Positions 21,011 to 30,670 of a stretch of DNA of 64,000 bases are shown here, one piece after another; within the stretch, counting starts at the first letter, position 1; each line of letters begins with the position of its first letter. Location: contig NC_046683.1 of assembly GCF_009870125.1 (NCBI RefSeq), positions 37,339,869 to 37,403,868 on the forward strand. Direction: 5' to 3'. The position numbers and the translations under genes are program-made. The stretch comes from Drosophila pseudoobscura. Its lineage: Eukaryota > Arthropoda > Insecta > Diptera > Drosophilidae. Below the pieces are notes generated by a model. That model saw only the letters and a list, made by a program, of their open reading frames with translations, made no database searches and was not told the origin of the DNA.

Positions 21011-21492
21011 TGTAGTATGCTCACATTAAAGTAAAGTAAAGTATTCATTATTTCGAATACCCACTGTACCGACGGTACTTAAAGAATACACACTGTAACA
21101 CTTTGTTTCAGTGTTTACGTAACAATAAAGTCCCAGACATTCTGGGTGATCGTATTACGATTCACTCAAGAATGCCTCGAGCGACCCAAGTGCAGCGTCA
21201 GCATGTTCCCATGACTTGACGGCACTAATATACATGCATACACACATATATCTTCCCTCGCGCTCTCGCTGCCAACAGCGCTGAGCATATACATATTAAC
21301 ATATAAGAGATAAGAACACATAGTTCTGCCGCTCCGCTGCCGGCGTCACTGGCAGCGCAGCTCCGCGGCTTTGGGCTTACAAAAGCCCAAACGACAATTG
21401 TAAAATACAGAAGAGAAGAGAAATCACAATAAAACAGATCGGAGGGTTGAGCCCCAACGATCCAACAAAAAGGATTTGAACATTATATTACA
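21011..21492 (+). repeat. 3' LTR of the 412-like element
   Basis: This 482-bp LTR is followed directly by CTGCAATATTGTGGATGC, the same DINE sequence that follows the solo LTR at 14608-15089. LTR and flank together are shared over about 1 kb. Confidence 0.9.
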
Positions 21493-22138
21493 CTGCAATA
21501 TTGTGGATGCAACAGATTTTCGTCCTTTGTGTGGGCGGAAGGGGGTGAGGCGAAATTTTGAGATATACGTTTTATAGTGAGATCTAACAGAGAGTGCGGA
21601 TACTAAATTTGGTTACTCTAGCGTTAATAGTCTTTGAGATTTATGGATGCTCAGATTTTCGTCCTTTGCGGGGGCGGAAGGGGGTGAGTCGAAATTTTGA
21701 TACAAAACGGTCAAGGGCCGATGTCACAGGAGTATGGATACCAAATTTGGTTGCTCTAGCTCTTATGGGTTCTGTGATCCTTGATCTCATATTTTGCAAT
21801 TGGCAAAACCGACCATGAAACCTGTGCGTTAGAGAGAGACGGAGGGAGAAAGAATGAAATTGTTTTCTTGATTCTGGCTATAATAATTACACGATCTGGT
21901 TCAGATTTCACACTCTGGAACATATAGTCGTCCTCTACGGTTCTGCGTGTTCAGTTTTCCCGTATCTTTGAATTTGTGGATGCCACAGATTTTCGCCCTT
22001 TGTGAGGCGGAAGTGGGCGGGGTGAAGTTTTGAAATATTTTTGTAGCAGTGACATATCACAGAAGTCTGGATCCAAAACATCGTTCCTCTAGCTCTTATG
22101 GTCTTTGAGCACTAGGCGCTGAATTGGACGGACAGACG

Positions 22139-22169
<31 letters not shown>

Positions 22170-22317
22170 TGGGCTCAATCGAGTCGGCTATTGATGCTGA
22201 TCAAAAATATATATACTTTATGGGGTCGGAAACGATTCCTTCTGGAAGTTACACACATCCACTTTTACCACAAATCTAATATACCCCAATACTCATTTTG
22301 AGTATCGGGTATAAAAA
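21493..22317 (-). mobile_element. DINE-1-type element, right part only
   Basis: The segment starts at the LTR border and runs through the GACGGACAGAC microsatellite (22137-22170) to GAGTATCGGGTATA. Its first 530 bases look identical to 15090-15618. After GTGGGCGGGG the two copies diverge to ordinary DINE-level similarity. Confidence 0.9.
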
Positions 22318-23534
22318 GAGTGCCGAGAAAGTGGTTTTTATACTCGAGCGGAGTGAGTCTTGAAAAACAAAAGTGGAGAGATAATAGAGTGGAATTTGCG
22401 AGTGAGTTTTTTGTTTGCTTTTGTGTTACTCCCGATCGGAGTTCTCTTTCCAGGTCCGGATCTCCTCCGGTTCGTTTTATTTATCGTTATTAGTAAGTCA
22501 TTTTATTGATATTTTGAAATTCATTCTGTTTTATTTTTTTATGCGTACGTTTTTTTTTTTGGGTTAGGTTTAGTTTTAATTTGGAAATTACTCAGTTTCT
22601 TTGGTCATGATTCAATAAATTTTATAAAGTTTTCGACTACAGTTTTTTTTTGCTTTCGGCTAGCCAAATGCCGTTCTCCCACTCCCCAACACCCAGCCTG
22701 GTTCGTTATAGTGATTCAAATAGGTTGCTTCTTCCCCCATCTTTGTGGGCCAGCAAAACTGCCCAAAACATAATAGTATTATGGGTATTTTCCCATTTTT
22801 ATAAATATATGTTATCGTACAATGACTTTATACGATCAATGTCGGTGCTATATTCACAAATATTCACAATATCGTTGGTGTTTTGTGCCGCAGCACTTGG
22901 CCCACGGAAAGTACATTGAGTTTCTTAAGAACTAATATTTATATATGTATAGTCTACGGGGTAGCAAAAAACAAAAAAAAAGTTTCAGTTTACATTTAAA
23001 GCTAAAATAAACTAATTTTTTTTTTAATATGCTAAACATTTTATTGCTAGTTCACTTTTAAAAATGCTAGATCTAGCCTGGAATAGGCTAAACTGGCAGC
23101 ACTGCTCACAACGTTTTTCGTCACAGCGTATGTTCTTTGAATATTTGTTTATCTTAGTTTTACAGCGCATCCTGCGATTTCGAGCCGTTCGGCTTCTAGA
23201 TCGATTTTAGTAAAGCAACATCGCACAGTCAAACGGTCAAAATATTATTTTATATGGAATTTCATTCTTGCGACATCCCTTTTTGCTCTTTTTCAAGTCA
23301 ATGTTGAAAAACAACGAAAAAATTAAATGGTTTGGAAAATAGTTTTTCTTTAGAACTGTCTATGCAACAGCCAAGGCTTTTGTTGAGCATTAACAATACT
23401 TAATACTCTTAATAAAGGCTTGAAGTCTCTCAATCAGATATATTCATATTATCCAAAGCTCACAAAAATCGTTTGACTTTTGTCACCTCTTTTCGGCTAA
23501 AGCCCCACTGTGCGAGCTAAGGAAATGCAGCTAA
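22318..23534. other. Unassigned AT-rich sequence with a possible hAT-type end
   Basis: No convincing frame was found; an 89-codon plus frame at 22650-22919 has no recognisable motif. Near 23092-23104 the string ACTGGCAGCACTG resembles the right end of the hAT element at 34937, but no matching left end was seen here. Long T-runs occur near 22550 and 23020. Confidence 0.35.
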
Positions 23535-24530
23535 AGCTAGGTACACACGATGCAAACAATTTGCAGCAAACAAAAAATTTGCAATAACTGTTTGCGGCAA
23601 CTATTTTTGCTTTTCGTCTGTATACAGAATTTTACGGTTAACTTGATTGAGTCAGTTGCTTGCTTGTTTGCATGTGCTGTTTGCTTTCAGTCGCAATATT
23701 GCAGCAAGCAAAGCAACATGTGGGATCGCGAGAAAACGATAAAATTAATTGATTTGTACGAGAATTATTCTGTTTTATGGGATCTGTCGTCAGCAAACTA
23801 TAAAAATAAGCATAAAAAGCAAAATGCTTATCGCGAAATTGCAGAAAAATTAGACAAAAGTGATGATGAAATAAAAACAAAAATTCATAATTTGCGCACT
23901 CAATTTTTGCATGTGCGCAGAGTGAAGCAAAAAAAAGAGTGGCCAGGGTACATCGGACAACTACTTATACCAGCAGTGTCTTGTTTAGTTATGTAGTTTT
24001 TTACTTTTCTAATAAAAAACTGAAATCACTGACTGACATGCGAAAAAATTGTAATAGTTTGTTTCATCCCCATTTTGTAGCTCTTTTGAAAGGTTCTGAT
24101 GCACTCCTTTTTCATCTCTTTTGGAAATCCACTCTTTCACTCTTTCTCTTTCTCTCTTTCTTTTTTTTTGCAGACTCTAAACTTCTCACTTTTTTACGTT
24201 TTATTGAAGTTGCTAATATAGCAATAGCAGCATCTCTCGATTTTTGTGCCGACATAATTAAACACGTCGTTATTCGTTGACTTTCTCAAAACAACAGAAC
24301 TTGCAAATGAGTGTCACTTTCAAGCACTGCAAACAAAAAATGAAAACACATGTAGACATTAACGCAATATATTGCACGAAATAGCAATGCAAAAGTTTGC
24401 GTGCAAAACAAAAATTTATTGAAGCAAGAAATTTGCATGCAATATTTGCATTGGTGTGAACATTTGTGCAACTTTTGCTGCAAATTATTTTCAACTTGCT
24501 GCAAATTGTTTGCATCGTGTGTACCTAGCT
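23535..24530. mobile_element. PIF/Harbinger-type DNA element carrying a MADF gene (996 bp)
   Basis: The left end AGCTAGGTACACACGATGCA and the right end TGCATCGTGTGTACCTAGCT are perfect inverted copies. The similarity continues inward through AACAATTTGCAGCAA. The element is flanked by TAA on both sides (23532-23534 and 24531-24533), the 3-bp TWA target duplication characteristic of PIF/Harbinger. It encodes only the accessory MADF-type protein and no DDE nuclease, so it would depend on a nuclease supplied by a larger relative. Confidence 0.8.
23718..23996 (+). CDS. MADF-domain protein of the Harbinger-type element
   Basis: The frame starting at this ATG reads MWDREKTIKLIDLYENYSVL, followed by LWDLSSANYKNKHKKQNAY, REIAEKLDKSDDEIKTKIHN and LRTQFLHVRRVKQKK. 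This is the classic MADF fold: an N-terminal Leu/Ile-rich helix with a Trp, a 'Y-L-W-D' segment, the 'A...IA..L' helix and a 'K...LR..F' recognition helix. In PIF/Harbinger elements the MADF/Myb-like second protein binds the ends or imports the nuclease. An upstream in-frame extension to 23550 exists, but it falls in subterminal repeat sequence and is unlikely to be translated. The C-terminus after the MADF core (about 92 residues in all) appears shortened; a 3' intron cannot be excluded. Confidence 0.75.
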   Translation: MWDREKTIKLIDLYENYSVLWDLSSANYKNKHKKQNAYREIAEKLDKSDDEIKTKIHNLRTQFLHVRRVKQKKEWPGYIGQLLIPAVSCLVM

Positions 24531-24533
24531 TAA

Positions 24534-25120
24534 GTGCGTCTAAAGGCAGTATTGGGCACGTTCGCCACCAGCCACCAGGGATCACGCTCCAGATGCACTG
24601 GTCCTAGAGGCTGTCCAATGTTGCCGGTATTGCAAGGTAGAATGATCCTGCCGATAAGTATGAACTTCTCCACCACCTATGCTTTTATGTTTATGCTCCT
24701 GAAGACCTCAAAGCTTAAGGCCGATGCATCCTTTTGTCTCCTTGCTGCCCAGCAAAAACTAAAAGAAGACGTTAAACGACGCAACGCAGCAGTGCAGACA
24801 TATTAAAGAAAATAATTCAATCGGATTATATTCGTATCAGCATTTTAACTGGGAACAAATTGGCTTCTGCAAGCTTTTCTCTATATATTCGTTCCATTCG
24901 TTCTCATTTTCGTCGATCGTAGGGACGAACATTAGTACTCGCTCCCCATAGAATAAAGCGCAATATCCCAATTATTAGTTTTGATTGTCTTTGCATAACA
25001 AGGTATCATAAAACATTGGCACTTCTGAACAACCTTAATAAACAACAAAAAACAATTTTGAATCAAAAATTAAATTTAGTCACAAAATTTACTCAGTTCT
25101 AACTGACTGAAGTTGGTCAA
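24534..25120. other. Unassigned sequence downstream of the cytochrome b561 gene
   Basis: A 90-codon plus frame (24534-24806) ends LLAAQQKLKEDVKRRNAAVQTY, which looks coding-like but matches nothing I recognise. It could be a scrap of a host gene. The remaining bases are AT-rich and may include the 3' UTR of the minus-strand gene. Confidence 0.35.
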
Positions 25121-25918
25121 TCATGATGATTCTTCTTCTTTAACGCCAATCGGCCCGAGTGTAGACTTGGGCATAAGATAAACAACGTCCCTCGCAAGAC
25201 TCCAGAGCTCAAAGTGGGCCACCGTGATAATGGTGGCCAGAGATCCCAGCTTAAATAGTTTGATCTGATTTTCGCGCCACTCTCGTCGAGCGAACCCTGA
25301 GTTGAAGGCAAACCATTGACTGCAGATCGAACAAAAGAAACCCGAAAGCCCTAAAATACGGTGCGACCAGTGCAGAGAAACATTTCTGATCCCGAGCAAG
25401 GCCAGACCCGACAAGAGACAGCCTAAGGTTAGGAGCAGACCCATCAGGCCGCAGAGTCCATGCTTGGTCAGACAGTGTTTAATACTGATGCACGACGTGT
25501 GTCCATGCCGTCGCTTCAGCTCGGACCACTGCCGCAACTTGGGTAGCACCCCAATGCATCCGCTCCAGAACCCCAGCAGGCCCAAAGTACTGTGCATCAA
25601 TTCCAGACTGGGCATCCCGATCATCCGAACCAGCCACCAGCTGTGTCTGAACAGCAGCGCCTCGCCAACGGCTAGAAATAATCCGAGGACGCAGTAAAAT
25701 GCGTGCTCCGCTGTTCGGACAAGACCCCGTACGAGGCATTTCGTGGCTATGGCTACACCAATAGCAATAAGGAGAGTTTGAGCCACAATCTCTACAATAA
25801 TGCTATATAACTCCCCGTCGAATATGGCGGCCATAAAGTCCCAGGTAAACTCATCGAGAATGATGTTGCCTAGGGTTGTATTTTCCATGAGGGAGGCCTC
25901 TTCCTGTCTCTCGGTCAT
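25121..25918 (-). CDS. Cytochrome b561-family transmembrane reductase
   Basis: An intact intronless frame of 265 codons starts at the ATG at 25918 (MTERQEEASLMENTT) and ends in TGA. The frame extends further upstream to 26131, but that part is AT-rich and outside the domain, so the internal Met is preferred. The protein has six hydrophobic segments (about residues 39-58, 72-91, 106-126, 153-176, 184-204, 222-240). Four histidines stand where the family ligates its two haems: His72 (EHAFYCVLGL), His109 (MHSTLGLLGF), His153 (TKHGLCGLMG) and His186 (WSHRILGLSGF). Length and layout fit the CYB561D2-type subfamily, which passes electrons across membranes, often from ascorbate. Neighbours are a Harbinger element and a DINE copy. 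It may be a live gene or a recent relocated copy. Confidence 0.75.
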   Translation of the reverse strand: MTERQEEASLMENTTLGNIILDEFTWDFMAAIFDGELYSIIVEIVAQTLLIAIGVAIATKCLVRGLVRTAEHAFYCVLGLFLAVGEALLFRHSWWLVRMIGMPSLELMHSTLGLLGFWSGCIGVLPKLRQWSELKRRHGHTSCISIKHCLTKHGLCGLMGLLLTLGCLLSGLALLGIRNVSLHWSHRILGLSGFFCSICSQWFAFNSGFARREWRENQIKLFKLGSLATIITVAHFELWSLARDVVYLMPKSTLGPIGVKEEESS

Positions 25919-26372
25919 ATTGGATATCTGACTTTCGGACGATAATATGAGATTTTTGATTGATATTTCAAAGATTAGTAAAAGATTAAAGATTAAGTTC
26001 GTGTAAATGTATGTAAAAGCCTGAAGGACGCGTTTTCGACCACATACAATAAATATATTTTTGATCAGTATTAATAACCGCCAACAAATTTCAACTTTTA
26101 ACCATCTAGACATTACCATGTACTCGTGCATACTAAATTTTGAAACATTTGCCTTTTATTTGATGGAAATATATATTTATGTATATTCGTTCAGAAGTTA
26201 TTAATTTAGCGAGCTGAAATGGCTGAAGGCCCCACTGTGGGCCGTAGTTGTTTTAAGGCTTCATAAAGCTTCAATCCATAAATTTTAAATTGTAAATTGT
26301 GCGCAAAAGAGTAAGAATCGAAAAACATCTAAATTATCCATTATTATCAGTAAGGTGCAGTGCTTAAATAAA
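25919..26372. other. Upstream region of the cytochrome b561 gene
   Basis: AT-rich sequence holds the presumed 5' UTR and promoter of the minus-strand gene. No element ends or coding motifs were recognised. A TATA-like string is not diagnostic in such AT-rich DNA. Confidence 0.35.
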
Positions 26373-27317
26373 ACGAGGGGGAACGTTGTGAGTTGCTGCG
26401 GAGACCGTAACTCTACATTTATACCCGATACTTAGTCAGTATGGCTCTCCTCCGGCAAACGCTGCTAATATTAAACGACACGACAAAGAGTGCGTGCGAG
26501 AGAGACAGAAAATCAGTCTGAGCGTGACGTCGGGCGCTGCGTAGCCACTGCATATTGATTTCTTGCTTTTGGCTATAAAAATTATCCGATCTGATCCAGA
26601 TTCAGCAATCTGATAGATATGGTCATTATCTATGATTCTGCGTTCTCGAATCTGCAATATTGTGGATGCAACAGATTTTCGTCCTTTGCGTGGTCGAAAG
26701 GCTACGTGGCGAAATTTTCACGCAAAAGGGTCAAGATCCGATATCGCAGTATTGTGGATACCAAATTTGTTTGCTCTGGCTCTTATAGATTCTGAGATCC
26801 TTGAACTCATATTTTGCAATTGGCAAAACCGACCATGAAACATGTGTGTTAGAGAGAGACGGAGGGAGAAAGAATGAAATTGTTTTCTTGATTCTGGCTA
26901 TAATAATTACACGATCTGGTTCATATTTTACACTCTGGAACATATAGTCCTCTTCTACGATTCGGCGTAGTTTCTGTTTTCTCGTATCTTTGAAATTGTG
27001 GATGCCACAGATTTTCGCCCTTTGTGTGGGCGGAAGTGGGCGGGGCAAAGTTTTGAAATATACATGTAACAGTGACATATCACAGAAGTCCGGATATAAA
27101 ATGTCGTTGCTCTAGTTCTGATAGTGTTTGAGCACTAGGCGGTAATAGGGACGGACAGATGGACAGACAGACGGACGGACAGACAGGCAGGGCTCAATCG
27201 ACTCGGCTATTGATGCTGATCAAGAATAAATATACTTTATGGGGTGGGAAACGATTCCTTCTGGACGTTAAACACATCCATTTTCACCACAAATCTAATA
27301 TACCCCAATACCAATTT

Positions 27318-27318
<1 letters not shown>
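26373..27318 (-). mobile_element. DINE-1-type element, right end lost
   Basis: It begins ACGAGGGGGAACGTTGTGAG and runs through the GACGGACAGAC microsatellite (27150-27185) to CTAATATACCCCAATACC, where the last 30 or so bases are replaced by a TTTA microsatellite. Its middle part (26680-26870) closely matches the outer part of the DINE at 51123-52211. Confidence 0.9.
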
Positions 27319-27348
<30 letters not shown>

Positions 27349-27350
27349 CA
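27319..27350. repeat. TTTA microsatellite
   Basis: About seven units of TTTA follow the truncated DINE and precede the CR1-like fragment. Confidence 0.9.
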
Positions 27351-27419
27351 GCGAGGTTAGAGTTAAAACTATTATCCTAGCTTATAACTCCAACCAGATG
27401 TTCCCAATCATACAGCACG

Positions 27420-28446
27420 ATTTCGTTGATTCTCTGTCCGACTCATCATTGGGTCAGATAAACGGCATATGCAATAGCATTGGTAGGATTTTAGACCTTG
27501 TCTTTACTACCGACTCTACGAACAAAGTTCCCCTCTATCTTTTCCCGAAGACCTTTACCATCCTACCCTGGAAATAGATGTCCAGCTGCCTTCACCTGGT
27601 CCCACCAAATCCTGCATAAAGCCTTCAGCTATATTTTGCTTCAAGAGGGCTGATTTTACCTCTTTGAACAGCGCACTTTCTCTGATAGATTGGTCATTCC
27701 CCGACGACTTTCGCGAAATCGAACCCGCCACTAACGCTTTCTATAGCACTGTTTTTTTCATCTTTCCTACCTTTGTTCCATTAGTTTTCCCTCTCAGAAA
27801 CCTTTCTGGCCCTATTTGGTTCACTCCGCGGCTAGTAAACCTAAGGAATATAAAATCTCGTTTATATAAGAGGTTTAAACTGTCTGGTTCGCAGTCAGAT
27901 TTCTCTAAGTACTCAATTGCAAAATCTAAATTTTCAATTTGTAATACCCTATGCTATAATAGTTATTTGGCAAAATGTAAGCTCAACTTTAAACGAGATC
28001 CTAAAAAATTCTTTAAGTTTGTTAACTCTAAACGTAATTCTTCACAATATCCCTCTTCTTTACACTTAAATTGTACTTACGCAGATAACAATTCCGATAT
28101 CGCTAATCTATTTTCTTCATTTTTTCAACTTTGCTACTCTGCTCCTTCTAATAACATGCCCTCTATTCTCGCCTCACCCCACGACTATCCTGCCTCGCAC
28201 TTATATCCTATCCCTTTTAATAGTTCAAGTTGTATCCACCCCCCTTTATTGATTATGATGGCCTTCTAACTAATTTAAAATCATGTAAACTTTCTTTCTC
28301 CACTGGTCGAGATTTGGTTCCCAGTGCCGTGCTCAAACTCTGTGCGGATTCTCTTTGCGCGCCCCTCTTGAAACTGTTCAACCTCTCTCTCGAGCTTGGT
28401 GATTTTCCCACCGTCTGGAGAGAATCCTACCTAATTCCTATTCATA
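27420..28446 (+). pseudogene. CR1-like ORF2, upstream part
   Basis: The frame carries the end of the endonuclease (LGQINGICNSIGRILDLVF near 27450-27510), a region colinear with the start of the ORF at base 3 (NIKSRLYKRFKLSG, DPKKFFKFVNSKRNSSQYPS), then the beginning of the RT (DFPTVWRESYLIPIH near 28400). One frameshift near 28230 separates two frames. The DINE insertion at 28447 falls inside the conserved PIHKKG motif. Confidence 0.75.
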
Positions 28447-29055
28447 ACGAGGGGGAACGTTGTGAGTTGCTGCGGACACCGCAACTCTACAGTTATACCC
28501 GATACTAAGTCAGTATGGCGCTCCTCCGGCAGATGGCGCTAATATTAAGCGACACGACAAAGAGTGTGTGCGAGAGAGACAGAAAATCAGTCTGAGCGTG
28601 ACGTCGGGCGCTGCATAGCCAATGCAAATTGATTTGTTCCTTTTGGCTACAAAAATTATCTGATCTGATCCAAATTCAGCAACCGGATAGATATAGTCAT
28701 TCTCTATGATTCTGCGTTTTTAGTTTTCTCGAATCTGCAATATTGTGGATGCAACAGATTTTCGTCCAAAGTTTTGAAATATTTTTGGAGCAGTGACATA
28801 TCACAGAAGTCTGGATCCAAAACATCGTTGCTCTAGCTCTTATAGTCTTTGACTATTAGGCGCTGAAGGGGACGGACAGACGGACGGACGGACAGACGGA
28901 CAGACAGACATGGCTCAATCGACTCGGCTATTGATGCTGATCAAGAATATATATACTTTATGAGGTCGGAAACGATTCCTTCTGGACGTTACACACATAC
29001 ACTTTTACCACAAATCTAATATACCCCAATACTCATTTTGAGTATCGGGTATAAA
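28447..29055 (-). mobile_element. DINE-1-type element, internally deleted, nested in CR1
   Basis: Both ends are present (ACGAGGGGGAACGTT and GAGTATCGGGTATA) but about 500 bases of the middle are missing (joined near 28766 at TTTTCGTCCAAAGTTTTG). The CR1 sequence reads across the insertion site, so this is a genuine insertion of an already shortened or later deleted copy. Confidence 0.9.
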
Positions 29056-29935
29056 AAGGGGTCTAAATCAGACGTCTCAAACTACCGTTATATCTCCAAC
29101 TTATCTGCCATTTCTAAACTCTTCGAAAAAATTATTACTTACTCATTATAAACGATCTTCCCCAAGTTTTAATGAATTCACGAGTCCTAATGTATGCTGA
29201 CGATGTCAAGCTGTTTTTCCTACAGCGATCCGGTGTCCCCGTCATTTCTTCAATCAGATATCGACGCTCTCAACAATTGGTGTACTATTAACGCTCTTCC
29301 TCTTAACATTTCCAAATGTAACGTCATGACCTTCCATCGTAACAAGCCTTACCTTTTTGACTTTACAATTAATAACATTTCCTTGGAACGCCTGTACAAA
29401 GTTAATGACTTAGGCATTATCTTCGTTCCGAACTTATGTTTTAATTCTCATATATCCGCTATTTCGAATAAAGCCAAAGGAGTCCTTGGCTTTATCAAAA
29501 GATGGTCGAAGGAATTTTCTGACCCCTATACCACTAAACTACACTACGTTTCTCTTGTACGGCCTATCTTGGAATATGGTTCCTGTATCTGGTCTCTCCA
29601 TTACCAAAAATATCAAGATATGCTTGAGTCCGTTCAAAAAAATTCCCTATCTTTGCCCTGCGCGGACTTAATTGGGACCCCTCTCATCATCTTCCTTCTT
29701 ATGAGAGTCGGCTGCGCCTCTCAGGCGAGGTTGAATCTTCGGCCCTCATTAGCCTTATCAGAATTGCTGTCCCATCCCGCCCGACTAGGCATTACTTTCC
29801 TCTCCGTCTTCCTCTCTGTCCTTAAAACTACTCTGACCATGAATCTTTCCGTAGCCTTTGCCGCGATTACAATACATTTTTCCATCTTTTTTCCTTTGAT
29901 ACTTGCGCTTCCAAAGTAAAATCTTCTTTAATGAA
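29056..29935 (+). pseudogene. CR1-like ORF2, downstream part
   Basis: After GSKSDVSNY and NLSAISKLFEK (29057-29135) a deletion joins the RT to a region just before the active site, read as RVLMYADDVKLFF in a shifted frame near 29180-29215. A 241-codon frame (29194-29919) then carries LNNWCTINALPLNISKCNVM and LGFIKRWSKEFSDPY. The catalytic first block is deleted, so the RT is dead. Confidence 0.75.
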
Positions 29936-30084
29936 TAATCTAAGTTAGCTTCTTTCGGCCTTGCATTGTGTTACCGTACTTTCCAGTAGCAGATAATCTT
30001 ATGTTTTGTACATTCCTATTTTTACACAGTTTAACTGTCCATAGTTGAACTCTAAACATTAAACATTATGAGATGATCTAAGTA

Positions 30085-30670
30085 CGCTAGATTGTCTGTA
30101 ACTGATTTTCCACGTTTGAAACCAACTTGATTTGTGTGCATACGTTTGTTTGTAGTAACCACAACCTCTTGGCTATGATTTTGTCTAGAACTTTTGCGAA
30201 GCAAGAGTTTAGAGAAATCGGGCGGTATGAGGTTATTGATGTTTTGATGCAGCCGGGTTTAGCTATTGGTATAACAAGACCTATTTTGTAAGTTTGGGGT
30301 ATATAGTTATTAAGTATATTATTGTAGAGTTTTAAAATTCTATCCTTAACTGCTGGGGATGTATTTGCAATCATTGGGTCCTTAAGCTTGAGAGTGCGGA
30401 GGAAAGTTCTATGGAAGTGATATCTGATTCTATTTTCTTTTGCCGTTGCTTTTCGAAATCTAATGATGTTTGTAGTTGTAATGTGTTTTTTTAGTTCGTT
30501 CCATGCTTGTTTTATTTCGTTGTTGAGAGTTTGCAGTCCATTGTTCCACCAGGGAACGTTTCTGGGATGGTTTTTAATTGATGTTTGTGGGATGGTAAGA
30601 TGGGCGCTTTGTAGTAGAATTTTATTTAGACATGATGATTCATTATTGATATTGTTTGAGGGCGAATTTT
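30085..30670 (-). pseudogene. I-like ORF2, region before and into the RT
   Basis: On the minus strand PWWNNGLQTLNNEIKQAWNE is followed by FHRTFLRTLKLKD, a deletion, then YKIGLVIPIAKPG and SYRPISLNSCFAKVLDKII, the first RT blocks. The active-site blocks are lost at the 30085 border. The first residues of the listed frame come from the adjoining DINE end and are not part of the protein. Confidence 0.75.

Larger units (their letters stand above)
16254..21492 (+). mobile_element. 412/mdg1-like LTR retrotransposon, internally deleted
   Basis: The element has two 482-bp LTRs (16254-16735 and 21011-21492), a primer binding site right after the first, a purine-rich tract right before the second, and a pol remnant on the plus strand. 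Gag, protease and most of the reverse transcriptase are missing or unrecognisable. The family call rests on LTR length, the TGTAGTATG start, the tRNA-Arg-like primer site and the 412-style pol C-terminus; no envelope frame exists, as in 412. The left flank is a CR1 scrap ending GTAC while the right flank is DINE sequence starting CTGC, so no target duplication flanks it and the copy is probably recombinant. Confidence 0.85.
27360..30070 (+). mobile_element. CR1-like element with a nested DINE copy
   Basis: Two stretches of the CR1-like ORF2 (27360-28446 and 29056-29935) are separated by a DINE copy. The element is 5'-truncated in the endonuclease and has an internal deletion after 29130 that removes most of the RT fingers and palm. 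The 3' UTR runs to about 30070, ending near CTAAACATTAAACATT. Confidence 0.75.

Noticed and set aside
22137..22170. GACGGACAGAC arrays considered as a CRISPR-like or satellite array
   Set aside because: These are short microsatellites found at the same internal position in each DINE copy, with no spacer-repeat structure.
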